A stretch of 64,000 nt of DNA, taken from assembly GCA_013314755.1 (NCBI GenBank), contig JABUFA010000008.1, positions 1 to 64,000 on the forward strand, read 5' to 3'. The position numbers were made by a program, and so were the translations under genes. Below are positions 25,980 through 34,685 of the stretch, piece after piece. The notes under the pieces were generated by a model. It worked only from the letters and a program-made list of their open reading frames with translations, did not search any database and was not told the origin of the DNA. This stretch comes from Chthonomonadia bacterium (GTDB lineage: Bacteria > Armatimonadota > HRBIN16). Each line of letters begins with the position of its first letter. Positions within the stretch are counted from its first letter, which is position 1.

Positions 25980-26298
25980 CTTCGCCCTCCGTGTGTCAGA
26001 TGGATTGCTACATACAGATTCTCGCGCGCACAGCCCCTTCCTGCCGGTCGTGCGACCCCTTTATACCCGTTGTGTTGCGGGATTTTGTGTACAGGTTCCC
26101 AAAAATCACGCCGAATCGCTTGACAAATCCCAAAAAAGGGTATACAATCATAGTGTAAACTCTTAAACGATTAAGAGAACGACCCAAGAAGCCACTGAAC
26201 AAGGTATCAAGGCACGATGTTGCCTTATACAACGCGCTGTTTACCATCCGTACGGCGCCATATACACAATCTTAAACTTACAGGAGGGTGCATCTAGC
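25980..26298. other. Divergent intergenic region with the prepilin promoter
   Basis: This 319-base gap separates the DUF4838 operon from the prepilin-like gene. It holds a strong plus-strand promoter at 26120-26148, a perfect inverted repeat CTCTTAA-ACGA-TTAAGAG at 26160-26177 just after the expected transcription start, and a 5' leader of about 140 bases. A minus-strand TATAAA at 26065-26060 could serve the DUF4838 gene. I see no gene. Confidence 0.6.
26120..26148 (+). promoter_or_regulatory. Strong sigma-70-type promoter of the prepilin-like gene
   Basis: TTGACA (26120-26125) and TACAAT (26143-26148) are separated by exactly 17 bases. Transcription should start near 26155, immediately before the palindrome at 26160-26177. 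Confidence 0.75.
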
Positions 26299-27123
26299 AT
26301 GAACCGTAAAGCGTTTACGCTCATCGAGCTGCTGGTGGTGATAGCAATTATCGCCATCCTCGCAGCCATCCTCTTCCCCGTCTTCTCGCAGGCACGTGAG
26401 AAGGCACGCGGGGCGACCTGTCTGAGCAACCTCAAGCAGATTGGTCTCGGCGTGATGATGTACGTGCAGGACTACGACGAGACCTTCCCCATGTCCCAGT
26501 ATGGTGGCGGTAGCACCGGTGTGCCCCAGCAAGCGTGGTACAGCGTCATCTGGCCCTATATTAAGAACGGCGACCGCTATCGCGATGCACAGGGAGTAGA
26601 GTACAGCTGGGGTACCCATGGCATTTATGCCTGTCCGTCCTTCCCCGACAGGAACCAGAGCGGCAAGTACGGCTGCCACTACGACGTGTTTGCTGATTTC
26701 TGGAACTGGCCCGTTGGAGGCAACGATGCCCGCCATCGCGTGACGCCCATCTCCGCGCTGGAGACCCCTGCCGAGAAGGTGATGATTACCGAGAAGGGTG
26801 TGAACGATGCCTCCTGGGGCTGGGTGTACTTCGGCACCTGGGAGTGGGACTGGGTGGACTGGATTGGTCGCCCGCCACAGAGAGATGGTGCGAACATCGC
26901 TCTCCAGCGTGACTGCGACTTGGTCAACGATGGCGACGGCAACGCCACCTGGGCAGGCTGTGGTATGATGCCTCGCTATCGCCACACCGGAACCGCCAAC
27001 GTGGTCTTCTTCGACGGTCACGCCAAGGCGATGGGACGCGGGCAAATCCTCTGGTACAGGAACATCTTCGTGCCAGTGGGACTGCCTGCTCAGTGGGTAT
27101 CCGAAGGCTGGTATCCATACTAA
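26299..27123 (+). CDS. Prepilin-like secreted protein (type II pseudopilin / DUF1559-like)
   Basis: A 274-residue protein with a short basic leader and the class III signal [20 protein letters not shown], cleaved before the Phe of FTLIE and then N-methylated. The signature [19 protein letters not shown] and [10 protein letters not shown], and the late [10 protein letters not shown] (H-x9-DG type), are the pattern massively duplicated in Armatimonadota and Planctomycetota. Assembly into a pseudopilus or surface display is inferred. It has a consensus promoter, a leader hairpin and an AGGAGG site, so it should be strongly expressed. A small membrane protein gene follows after a hairpin. Confidence 0.88.
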   Translation: MNRKAFTLIELLVVIAIIAILAAILFPVFSQAREKARGATCLSNLKQIGLGVMMYVQDYDETFPMSQYGGGSTGVPQQAWYSVIWPYIKNGDRYRDAQGVEYSWGTHGIYACPSFPDRNQSGKYGCHYDVFADFWNWPVGGNDARHRVTPISALETPAEKVMITEKGVNDASWGWVYFGTWEWDWVDWIGRPPQRDGANIALQRDCDLVNDGDGNATWAGCGMMPRYRHTGTANVVFFDGHAKAMGRGQILWYRNIFVPVGLPAQWVSEGWYPY

Positions 27124-27139
27124 TCCATTCCGTCAACAC

Positions 27140-27161
27140 GGGGGCAGGGTAACCTGCCCCC
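27140..27161 (+). terminator. Intercistronic hairpin after the prepilin gene
   Basis: GGGGGCAGG-GTAA-CCTGCCCCC is a perfect nine-pair stem with a four-base loop, 16 bases after the prepilin stop. There is no T-run, so it may stabilise the upstream mRNA or attenuate expression of the next gene rather than end transcription fully. Confidence 0.55.
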
Positions 27162-27185
27162 AATTCGCTGGAGGAGAGATGCAGG

Positions 27186-27446
27186 ATGGATAACAACAAG
27201 AAGGTGCTTGTCGCGGTGGTGCTGATTATCCTCGCGGCGGTGATATTCGCCTTCCAGTATCAGCGCACGAAGGAGCCACCACCCAAGCGAATGACCGTCG
27301 AGGACATCAAAGCGGAGATTCAGCGCATCCAGAACAACCCGAACATGCCTCCGCAGGCAAAGGCAATTGCCATCAACCAGCTCCTGCAATATCACCCCGA
27401 GGCTGCGAAGGAACTCCAGAGCCAGCAGGCAACTCCTGGCAGGTAG
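27186..27446 (+). CDS. Small single-pass membrane protein, unknown
   Basis: An 86-residue protein: short charged N-terminus, one membrane helix (VLVAVVLIILAAVIFAF), then a soluble helical tail (TVEDIKAEIQRIQNNP, MPPQAKAIAINQLLQ, ending in QQATPGR). I do not recognise a family. It follows the prepilin-like gene by 62 bases across a hairpin, with GGAGGAG upstream of its ATG. A partner or assembly role for the pseudopilin is inferred from position only. Confidence 0.6.
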   Translation: MDNNKKVLVAVVLIILAAVIFAFQYQRTKEPPPKRMTVEDIKAEIQRIQNNPNMPPQAKAIAINQLLQYHPEAAKELQSQQATPGR

Positions 27447-27463
27447 TTATCTGGCTGGTTTGC

Positions 27464-27490
27464 ACAGGGCATGCTTCCCGCATGCCCTGT
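27464..27490. terminator. Hairpin between convergent genes
   Basis: ACAGGGCATG (27464-27473) pairs perfectly with CATGCCCTGT (27481-27490) over a seven-base loop, in the 49-base gap between the small membrane protein gene and the convergent isomerase gene. It lacks a T-run on the plus side; it is a likely bidirectional end point. Confidence 0.5.
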
Positions 27491-27495
27491 ATGTA

Positions 27496-28389
27496 TTACA
27501 CTCCTAACTGCTGCCCTATCCTCTCCAAAAACTCGCGCGAGCGGATGTACGCCCTCTCAATATCCGGCACGTTGCCGATATCAATAGCCACATAACCGTC
27601 GTAGCCGTGTTTGCGCAGGGCGGTGAACACGCCTTCCCAGTCGATAGTGCCTTCGCCCAGGGCGAGGTGTTCGTTCGTTCTACCGTCGTTATCCGAGACG
27701 TGCACGTAGAAGATGCGTTTGCCCAGCTTCTCCACCGACAGGGGCAGTATCTCCTTCTGGGCGTTCTGGTGGCCGGTGTCCAGCACCATACCGAAGTTCT
27801 CACTGCCGACGTGCTCCCACAGGCGCAGGAAGGCGTCGGTATTGCTAATGAGTTCGCCCACGCGCGGCTCTAAGCAGAACTTCAGCCCCGCATCTCTGGC
27901 TCGCTCGGCGCAGAAGCGGAAGCTATCCACCATCGCCGACCACAGCCCCTCCCAGCGGAAGGCAGGGTCTATCTTCACCTTGAACTGCCTACCGAACTTG
28001 ATGGCTTCTTTGTAGGGAACGTCGCCCACGAACTCCAGCGGCGGGATGAAGCTGTCGGTCTGAACCGTCTCACAGCCGAAGTAGTTTGCCAGCTCAACGC
28101 CGAGCAGATAGAGGTCTTTCGCTTTCTGGCGTTTTGCCTCATCCAGCGAAACGATGTCGGGCAGGACAGGGCAGAAGTTAATCACCTTCAAGCCCAGCTC
28201 CTCGCAGTGCGCCTTCAGCTCGGCACGGTGCTGGTAAACCTCTTTCAGATTCTCCTCGCGCACGCCTTCCAGTTCGATGCTGTCGAAGCCCATCTGCTTC
28301 ATCTCGGTCAACACCCTGAAGGTGTCCTCCAGCGAGGGCGGATAGCCGTATTTACTGATGGCATACAGCCAACAGCAGCTGATTTTCAC
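27496..28389 (-). CDS. Sugar phosphate isomerase/epimerase (xylose isomerase-like TIM barrel)
   Basis: A 297-residue AP-endonuclease-2-type TIM barrel. Landmarks are EMKQMGFDSIELEG near the start, LEPRVGELISNTDAFLRLW, MVLDTGHQNAQ (metal-binding Asp and His), YVHVSDNDGRTNEHLALGEG and GYDGYVAIDIG. Family members isomerise sugars or inositol derivatives using a divalent metal. It is the last gene of an operon after iolB and a PIG-L deacetylase, suggesting inositol or related cyclitol/amino-sugar metabolism, though the substrate cannot be read from sequence. Confidence 0.8.
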   Translation of the reverse strand: MKISCCWLYAISKYGYPPSLEDTFRVLTEMKQMGFDSIELEGVREENLKEVYQHRAELKAHCEELGLKVINFCPVLPDIVSLDEAKRQKAKDLYLLGVELANYFGCETVQTDSFIPPLEFVGDVPYKEAIKFGRQFKVKIDPAFRWEGLWSAMVDSFRFCAERARDAGLKFCLEPRVGELISNTDAFLRLWEHVGSENFGMVLDTGHQNAQKEILPLSVEKLGKRIFYVHVSDNDGRTNEHLALGEGTIDWEGVFTALRKHGYDGYVAIDIGNVPDIERAYIRSREFLERIGQQLGV

Positions 28390-28412
28390 CGGATGTACCT
28401 CCTCTCCATCTA

Positions 28413-29096
28413 TTATCCAAAAGTAGGCAGAAGGTTTGAGCGCAGGAATGCCTCGGCGTAGCGCGTGCCGCGGGCGTAGCCGCGCACCATCCCCAGCGCC
28501 TCGATGTAGCTCATGATGCCCGGCAGAACCGCGAACTGACTCTGCTGGGTTTCCATCGCCCGAAGCTTTTTGGTCATAAACTCGCTGATGTCTATCAGCA
28601 GGGAGGGATGCGGGAACAGCTCCAGCACCTCGTAGTAGTACAGCTCAGGCGTGTACCACGGCTCGCCAAGGTCCGCCAGCACGTTTTCATACGCCTTCCA
28701 GCGGGCTTCGTCAGTAAGGGCTGAGATGGCGCGATGGTCGCGGTGCTTATCCTCGTTCCAGTGAGTAAGGATGACATCGGGGCGATATTTGCGTATCAAC
28801 TGCACGCACTGCTGATAGGTCTCGCGGTCGTTCACGACGCCCTGTGTGGGCTTGCCCAGGATTACCCGCTCGGTGATGTTCAGTACCCGGTCGCACTCTC
28901 GCGCCTCCTCGAGGCGTCTCTGGGCAATGGTGTCCCTCTCTTCGGGGCTGCTGTAACCTGTTTCGCCCGCGCAGAAGGTGACCACGAACACCTGCCTGCC
29001 CGCCGCGGTGAGGCGGGCAATCGTGCCCCCGCAACCGATAATCTCATCGTCGGGGTGGGCGGCAAACACCAGAACTCGTTGCCAGTGCTCGATCAT
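28413..29096 (-). CDS. PIG-L family deacetylase
   Basis: About 227 residues of LmbE/PIG-L fold. The zinc site is HPDDE in VFAAHPDDEIIGCGGTIA, with the second part in HRDHRA (NEDKHRDHRAISAL). The family removes N-acetyl groups from amino sugars, for example in mycothiol, bacillithiol or glycolipid synthesis. ATG 29096 is chosen with AGGAGGT four bases upstream; a GTG one codon earlier is too close. It sits between iolB and a sugar isomerase, with 9- and 23-base gaps, so the three form an operon. Confidence 0.85.
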   Translation of the reverse strand: MIEHWQRVLVFAAHPDDEIIGCGGTIARLTAAGRQVFVVTFCAGETGYSSPEERDTIAQRRLEEARECDRVLNITERVILGKPTQGVVNDRETYQQCVQLIRKYRPDVILTHWNEDKHRDHRAISALTDEARWKAYENVLADLGEPWYTPELYYYEVLELFPHPSLLIDISEFMTKKLRAMETQQSQFAVLPGIMSYIEALGMVRGYARGTRYAEAFLRSNLLPTFG

Positions 29097-29105
29097 CACG
29101 ACCTC

Positions 29106-29918
29106 CTACAGGTTACGCTGCCACTCACGCAGGACCGCCTCTGTGTCCTTCATCCAGCGATAATCGGGGGCGTCATTGGGGATAAGGTCTCGGCTCTCCC
29201 CAGCCAGCGTCCACAGGTAGTACACGCGCGTACCGGGCGCTGCGGCGATGGGGTGGTAGCCCTTTCGGATTAACAGCACCGAGTTATCGCGGATGGGATA
29301 CAGCTCGTCTACGTCGCCCTCGGCGGTGTACAGCCTTGCCACACCGAAGCTGTTCGCGGGCTGAACCTTGAAGAAGTACACCTCTTCCTGCTTGCTCTCG
29401 AAGGGCGGGTGGTGCACGTCGTGCTTGTGCGGGGGCCAGCTGGACCAGTTGCCGGGCGGGTTAATCGTCTCGCCCACCACCAGACGCGAGGCGGGGATGC
29501 GTTTGTCCACGATGTCTTTCACGTCGCGCCGCCAGTTCCACACGCCCACATCGCGCACGTTCACCTCTTGAGGCGCAATCAATCGGGGCTCGCCCGCGGC
29601 GGGTACGCGCGTCTGGCTGATTGCCACCTCCGCCTCGTCCACCACCTCAACGGTGATGCTGGTATGGTTGGGGGCGTACAGGCTCCAGGCGTTGCCCTCA
29701 AAGACACTGCGTCGCCCGCCTACTTGGGGGTAGGTCTGTTCGTTTACGTGCAGGTGGCATCTGCCCGACAGGATGACCAGCACCGCCTCGTGCTCGCCGG
29801 TATCCAGCGTGAAGGTATCGCCGGCACTGCCCCTGTAGACGCCGAACTGGATATATTCCATCTCGCCCTCGCGGACGAGCGAGTTGTATCCCTGCTGAAG
29901 GGTTACCTGTTTCATCAT
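29106..29918 (-). CDS. iolB: 5-deoxy-glucuronate isomerase
   Basis: A 270-residue double cupin. The second cupin shows GNWSSWPPHKHD...ESKQEEVYFFKV, with metal ligands in PPHKHDVH and the Glu of EEVYFF, and IRKGYHPIAAAPGTRVYYLW, all characteristic of IolB. In myo-inositol catabolism IolB converts 5-deoxy-glucuronate to 2-deoxy-5-keto-gluconate. No other iol gene is visible except the generic isomerase downstream, so the pathway is either elsewhere or this is a variant. Two ATGs in a row (29918, 29915) are possible starts. Confidence 0.88.
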   Translation of the reverse strand: MMKQVTLQQGYNSLVREGEMEYIQFGVYRGSAGDTFTLDTGEHEAVLVILSGRCHLHVNEQTYPQVGGRRSVFEGNAWSLYAPNHTSITVEVVDEAEVAISQTRVPAAGEPRLIAPQEVNVRDVGVWNWRRDVKDIVDKRIPASRLVVGETINPPGNWSSWPPHKHDVHHPPFESKQEEVYFFKVQPANSFGVARLYTAEGDVDELYPIRDNSVLLIRKGYHPIAAAPGTRVYYLWTLAGESRDLIPNDAPDYRWMKDTEAVLREWQRNL

Positions 29919-30033
29919 CTCCCATCCCTCTACCAGATAGTTGTGTGTACCCTGTTCCAGCTACGGGGAGGGGATTCCTGCAGTGGGGTATCGGTGGAGT
30001 TTGCTCACCCATGCGAGATGGTCGGGATTGGGG

Positions 30034-30615
30034 TTATCCCCGTGTCGTTGCAGAGGAAACCTTCAGGAGCGAACGAGCCAGATCCGATTGCGGCGCCGGC
30101 AACGTGCGTTCGAAATTCGTGACCGCCTTGCCCTGACGACGGTAAAGCTCGACTTCTATCTGGTGCACCAGGACGTTGCGACTCCAGCCGTGCGAAAGGG
30201 TTTGCTGGACATACCAGAGGCGCTCGTTGGGGTTTTTCACCCTGTCCAGCAACACGCAATGGTGCCCCCACGGAATTTGTCCAACAAGCTGCTGGACAAT
30301 TTGCTCGTCGTGCCATGCCTCAGCGAATGCCCGCATATAGAAAAGGTTGGCTCTGGATAGTCCCTTCATCTCGGGAAATTCGCGCCTGAGGTCTTGAGCC
30401 AGGCGTTCAATCACCTTCGCGCCCCAGCCTTCCTGTTCTTGCCTTTGGAGAATCTCTCTGCCGATGTGCCAGTAGAGCAGAACCAGCTCCCGATTGACCG
30501 ACAGAGCAGCCCGAATCTGCGCCTGGCGAATACGCGCCTTGAGGCTTTCCAGCAGTTCTGAATAGCAGGTGGGTAACAGTGCAACAGGTTGTTGCACTTT
30601 TCGGTTAGCGGTCAT
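30034..30615 (-). pseudogene. DUF1016 N-terminal domain, truncated YhcG-like gene
   Basis: A 193-residue protein matching the N-terminal domain of YhcG-type nucleases (YWHIGREILQRQEQEGWG, LSRANLFYMRAFAEAW, ERLWYVQQTLSHGWSR, FERTLPAPQSDLA). Complete members are about 340-380 residues. They continue with a D-P-Y-x-F-D-F-L motif and a PD-(D/E)XK nuclease domain. Here the similarity stops at DLARSLLK and the reading frame ends after nine unrelated residues; the DNA downstream does not contain the missing domain in any frame I could see. It is most likely a 3' deletion remnant, though a free-standing N-domain cannot be excluded. Confidence 0.65.
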
Positions 30616-30746
30616 AGCTCGACTCCTGAAACCCTGCTCTTTTTCGGTCTTCGTGACGCTTTCGTGTTTTCCTGCAAACCTGCCAAACCCGGAAGGTCGG
30701 TTGTCGGCGCCATCGCCAGCGGTGAGAAAACCATCTGCACCATCGG

Positions 30747-30776
30747 TTGACGACCGACCGCCCTTTCATGTATAAT
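30747..30776 (+). promoter_or_regulatory. Promoter of the aroF operon
   Basis: TTGACG (30747-30752), an 18-base spacer and a perfect TATAAT (30771-30776) precede the aroF ribosome binding site. It should drive aroF-tyrA-aroA-cmk-plsC. Confidence 0.7.
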
Positions 30777-30820
30777 TCGTTCACCATCCCCACACCGATT
30801 GAAGGAGGAGCACTGCTACC

Positions 30821-31843
30821 TTGGTTATCGTGCTAACGCCTCAAGCGACAGACAAAGATATCGAGGAGCTGACCGACAATCTGAAGGCACGCGGGTTCGG
30901 CGTGCATATCTCTCGCGGCGTCGAGCGCACCATCGTCGGCTGTATCGGCGTGCTGGACAGCGAAAAGGCGGCGCTTTCTGAACAGCTGCGCGCCCTGCCC
31001 TACGTGGACCAGGTGATTATCATCTCCAAGCCGTACAAGCTGGTTGGGCGTCCCTTCCGACCCGAGGGCACTGTCATCGACGTTCGGGGCGTGAAAATCG
31101 GCGGAGAGCAGCTGACCATCATGGCGGGACCCTGCACCATCGAGTCCGAAGAGCAGTTGATGCAGACCGCCCGGTTCGTCAAGCAGATGGGCGCACACAT
31201 CCTGCGTGGCGGCGCGTACAAACCCAGTACCTCACCGTATTCGTTCCACGGAATGGGCGAGGAGGGGCTGAAACTGCTGGCGCAGGCACGCGAAGAGACC
31301 GGTCTGCCCATCGTGACCGAGGTAATGGACACGCGCGACGTGGAGCTCGTGGCGCAGTACGCCGACATCCTGCAGGTCGGCACGCGCAACATGACGAACT
31401 TTTCTCTGTTGAAGGAAATCGGCAACACGCGAGTGCCCGTACTGCTCAAGCGAGGCTGGGCGTCGCTGATTGAGGAGTGGATGCAGGCGGCGGAATACAT
31501 CGCTTCGCGCGGTAACTACAACATCATCCTGTGCGAACGCGGTATCCGTACCTTTGAAACCTATACCCGAAACACCTTTGACATCAATGCCATCCCTGTC
31601 GTGAAAGAGCTGTCGCATCTACCCATTATCGCCGACCCTTCACATGGCACGGGCAAGGCCAGTCTGGTGCCAGCCATTGCCGCCGCAGCCATCGCAGCGG
31701 GCGCGGATGGCATCATCGTGGAAGTGCACCCCCAGCCCGAGCGTGCCCTGAAGGACGGGCCGCAGTCCCTGCGGTTCGAAGCCTTTGAGGAGATGATGCA
31801 GAAACTGCGTCGGCTGGCGCCGGCAGTGGGGCGCAGTCTGTAG
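30821..31843 (+). CDS. aroF: 3-deoxy-7-phosphoheptulonate synthase (DAHP synthase, AroF/AroG-beta type)
   Basis: A 340-residue enzyme for the first step of the shikimate pathway (PEP plus erythrose-4-phosphate). Residues 1-70 form a ferredoxin-like regulatory domain, as in the Thermotoga-type enzyme, where it gives feedback control by tyrosine. The barrel has MAGPCTIESEEQL, LRGGAYKPSTSPYSFHG, VGTRNMTNFSLL, LCERGIRTFE and IIADPSHGTGK, covering metal and phosphate ligands. The start is TTG at 30821, after AAGGAGGA; a GTG at 30830 is an alternative. It is first in the operon and nine bases before tyrA. Confidence 0.95.
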   Translation: MVIVLTPQATDKDIEELTDNLKARGFGVHISRGVERTIVGCIGVLDSEKAALSEQLRALPYVDQVIIISKPYKLVGRPFRPEGTVIDVRGVKIGGEQLTIMAGPCTIESEEQLMQTARFVKQMGAHILRGGAYKPSTSPYSFHGMGEEGLKLLAQAREETGLPIVTEVMDTRDVELVAQYADILQVGTRNMTNFSLLKEIGNTRVPVLLKRGWASLIEEWMQAAEYIASRGNYNIILCERGIRTFETYTRNTFDINAIPVVKELSHLPIIADPSHGTGKASLVPAIAAAAIAAGADGIIVEVHPQPERALKDGPQSLRFEAFEEMMQKLRRLAPAVGRSL

Positions 31844-31852
31844 GAGGTCGTA

Positions 31853-32701
31853 ATGGCAGAGACGATTTGCGAAAGGCTGTGTATCGTTGGCGTGGGGCTT
31901 ATCGGAGGCTCCATTGGCATGGGGGCACGCCGGCGAGCGCTGGCAAAACAGGTGGTGGGTGTCGGACGCAGCGCTGAACGGCTTCAGGTGGCGTTGCAGG
32001 CGGGCGCGATCGACTCGGCAACCACCTCTCTGCAGGAAGGGGTCACTGGGGCGGATATGGTGGTGGTATGTACACCCGTGGGGTTAATCGTGCCCACCAT
32101 GCGGCTGTTCCAGCAATGGATTTCCCCCCAGTGCGTGGTGACGGACGTGGGCTCGGTGAAAAGCAGTATCGTTCGGCAAGCCACCGACCTGCTAGGGGTG
32201 CGTTTCGTTGGAGGGCATCCCATGGCGGGGTCGGAACAAACGGGGGTGCACAACGCACGCGCCGACCTGTTCGAGAACACCACCTGGGCGCTCACCCCCA
32301 CCGAGCAGACGTCGCCAGAGGCTCTACAGAAGGTCTCTGCCCTGGCGCAGGCGCTGGGAGCGCAGGTCATCACCGCCGACCCCGACGAGCATGACCGCGC
32401 CGTTGCGCTGACCAGCCACCTGCCCCATGCGCTGGCGCTGGCACTGGTACACGTCGCCGAGAACACTCCGTACCCCCAGTTAATCGGCGGCAGTTTTCGG
32501 GATGGCACGCGCGTTGCGGGCAGCTCGCCCGAGCTGTGGCGCGATATTTTCCTGTTTAACCGCGAGCATGTTCTCTGGGCAATCGACGAGTTTATCGGCA
32601 AACTGCAGGAGGTGCGCTCTGCCATCGCCGAGGAAGACGCCGAGACCATTCAGCGTCTGTTTACCGAGGCGCATATCCTTCGGCAGGCGTTTGGACTATG
32701 A
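31853..32701 (+). CDS. tyrA: Prephenate (or arogenate) dehydrogenase
   Basis: A 282-residue NAD(P)-dependent enzyme of tyrosine synthesis. The Rossmann motif is GVGLIGGSIGMG, followed by DVGSVKSSI, FVGGHPMAGSEQTG and HLPHALALALV, the standard TyrA landmarks. The C-terminal helical dimer domain is present. There is no ACT domain, so regulation probably lies in the AroF N-terminal domain. The stop overlaps the aroA start as ATGA, implying coupled translation. Confidence 0.94.
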   Translation: MAETICERLCIVGVGLIGGSIGMGARRRALAKQVVGVGRSAERLQVALQAGAIDSATTSLQEGVTGADMVVVCTPVGLIVPTMRLFQQWISPQCVVTDVGSVKSSIVRQATDLLGVRFVGGHPMAGSEQTGVHNARADLFENTTWALTPTEQTSPEALQKVSALAQALGAQVITADPDEHDRAVALTSHLPHALALALVHVAENTPYPQLIGGSFRDGTRVAGSSPELWRDIFLFNREHVLWAIDEFIGKLQEVRSAIAEEDAETIQRLFTEAHILRQAFGL

Positions 32702-33996
32702 CCTCTATTCGCGAAATCGTTCCTCTGCGCTCGGTACCGGAGGCTGTGGTAGACCTGCCGGGTTCCAAAAGCATCACCAACCGCGCTTTACTGCTCGCCG
32801 CCCTCTGTCCTCAGCAGGTAACCATCACCCACGCCCTGGACTCGGAAGATACCCAGGTGATGCAGGAGAGCCTGACGCGGCTGGGGTTCCAGATAACGAA
32901 GCCCTGCCCCGACACTATCATCATCCGAGGGGAAGGGGGCAAAATACCCGCCGCGCAGGCTGACCTGTGGGTGGCGAACGCCGGAACCGCCGCGCGCTTT
33001 CTCACCGCGATGGTCGCACTGGGCGATGGAACCTATCGGTTAGACGGCACACCGCGCATGCGCCAGCGACCCATTCAGCCCCTGCTGGATGCCCTGAACG
33101 CGCTGGGAGCCGAAGCGGTTTCGGAAGCGGGGACAGGCTGTCCACCGGTGACCGTTCGCGCCCGCGGGTTAAAAGGGGGAGAGGTTTCCGTGCGCGGCGA
33201 CATCAGCAGTCAGTTCCTGTCCGCGCTGATGATGGTGGCTCCCTGTGCGTCGGGCTCGGTTACCATACACATTGAGGGCAATCTGGTATCTGCGCCCTTT
33301 GTGCAGATGACCCTGCGCATGATGAAGCAGTTCGGGGTGGACGCCTGCTGGGAGGAAAGAAACGCGCGCATCGTCGTGCCCGCTCCCCAGCAATATCACC
33401 TGACAGGTGATGCCACCTATGCTGTAGAGCCTGACGCTACCGCTGCCTCCTACTTCTTCGCCGCCGCAGCTATCACCGGGGGGCGAGTGCGTGTGCCGGG
33501 GCTGAGCCGTGAATCCCTGCAGGGTGATATTCGCTTCGTGGATATTCTCGAACAGATGGGATGTGCCGTGTGCTGGCTCCCCGACGCGGTGGAAGTTCAG
33601 GGCACGGCCACCCTGCACGGTGTGGATGTGAACATGTCGGACATCTCGGATACCTTTATCACGCTGGCGGTGGTGGCGCCGTTTGCCGACGGCCCAACTC
33701 GCATCCGGGGTGTGGAGCACGCCCGCTATCAGGAGAGCAACCGGGTCAGCGCGGTCGCCACCGAGTTGAGAAGGTTAGGCGTCTCTGTGGAAGAACATAC
33801 TGATGGGTTAACAATCTATCCGGGCAAGCCGACGGGAGGCATTGTGCAAACGTACAACGACCATCGTATCGCGATGGCGTTCGCGCTGATTGGGCTTCGC
33901 GTGCCCGGCATCGCCATCGCCGACCCGGAGTGCGTGCACAAAACCTTTCCGAACTTCTTCGAGAAGTTGCAGGAACTGCAAGGAGGTGCGCGGTGA
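32698..33996 (+). CDS. aroA: 3-phosphoshikimate 1-carboxyvinyltransferase (EPSP synthase)
   Basis: A 432-residue two-domain enzyme that adds enolpyruvate from PEP to shikimate-3-phosphate. It shows LPGSKSITNRALLLAAL at the N-terminus, NAGTAARFLTAM, GTPRMRQRPIQPLLDAL, DISSQFLSALMM and KTFPNFFEKL near the end. The NAGTAxR loop is of the T-A-A-R type, as in many class II-like enzymes, so inhibitor sensitivity cannot be deduced. It overlaps tyrA (ATGA) and cmk (GTGA) by four bases each. Confidence 0.95.
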   Translation: MTSIREIVPLRSVPEAVVDLPGSKSITNRALLLAALCPQQVTITHALDSEDTQVMQESLTRLGFQITKPCPDTIIIRGEGGKIPAAQADLWVANAGTAARFLTAMVALGDGTYRLDGTPRMRQRPIQPLLDALNALGAEAVSEAGTGCPPVTVRARGLKGGEVSVRGDISSQFLSALMMVAPCASGSVTIHIEGNLVSAPFVQMTLRMMKQFGVDACWEERNARIVVPAPQQYHLTGDATYAVEPDATAASYFFAAAAITGGRVRVPGLSRESLQGDIRFVDILEQMGCAVCWLPDAVEVQGTATLHGVDVNMSDISDTFITLAVVAPFADGPTRIRGVEHARYQESNRVSAVATELRRLGVSVEEHTDGLTIYPGKPTGGIVQTYNDHRIAMAFALIGLRVPGIAIADPECVHKTFPNFFEKLQELQGGAR

Positions 33997-34685
33997 AGCA
34001 GAGAGTGGTCGCCATTGACGGTCCCGCTGGGGCTGGCAAGAGCAGTGTGGCAAAGCGCGTGGCGCAGGCGCTGGGCTACCGGTATCTGGACACGGGCGCG
34101 CTGTACCGTGCGCTAGCGTGGAAGGCTATTAAGAGCGGATTGCGCCCGCAGGACGCCAGCTATATCGTGGACATGACCCGCGAGACGAAGGTGGAACTGC
34201 AACAGCACAACGGGGAACAGCGCGTGCTGGTGGACGGCGAGGACGTCACCGAGGCGATTCGCGCGCCCGAGGTTGCCAACCTTGCCTCGCCCATTTCCGC
34301 CATCCCCGAGGTGCGCGAGATTCTGCTGGACTGGCAGAGAGATTTCGCCCGGCAGGGCGGCACCGTTGCCGAGGGGCGCGATACGGGCACGGTGGTCTTC
34401 CCCAATGCGGGAGTGAAGATATTTCTCACCGCGTCGCTGGACGAGCGCGCCCGCAGGCGACACAGGGAACTTCTGGAGCGAGGCATCAACATCTCCCTTC
34501 AGCAGGTGAAGCTGGACATGGAAGCGCGAGACCAGCGCGACAGTACCCGCCATATTGCCCCTCTTCGCCCTGCGCCCGACGCGGTGATTATCGACACCGA
34601 ACACCTGAGCCTGGACGAGGTGGTGGAGGAGGTGCTCAAGATATGCCGTGCCCGGTTCACGAACGAAGCGCCACCCTCTACCTGA
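33993..34685 (+). CDS. cmk: Cytidylate kinase
   Basis: A 230-residue P-loop kinase that phosphorylates CMP and dCMP. Walker A is IDGPAGAGKSSVAKRVA, followed by YRYLDTGALYRALAW, VAEGRDTGTVVFPNAGVKIFL (given here as EGRDTGTVVFPNA) and RDSTRHIAPL, all typical of Cmk. The start is GTG at 33993, overlapping the aroA stop, with AGGAGG upstream. The order aroA-cmk is widespread in bacteria. It overlaps plsC by 43 bases. Confidence 0.95.
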   Translation: MKQRVVAIDGPAGAGKSSVAKRVAQALGYRYLDTGALYRALAWKAIKSGLRPQDASYIVDMTRETKVELQQHNGEQRVLVDGEDVTEAIRAPEVANLASPISAIPEVREILLDWQRDFARQGGTVAEGRDTGTVVFPNAGVKIFLTASLDERARRRHRELLERGINISLQQVKLDMEARDQRDSTRHIAPLRPAPDAVIIDTEHLSLDEVVEEVLKICRARFTNEAPPST

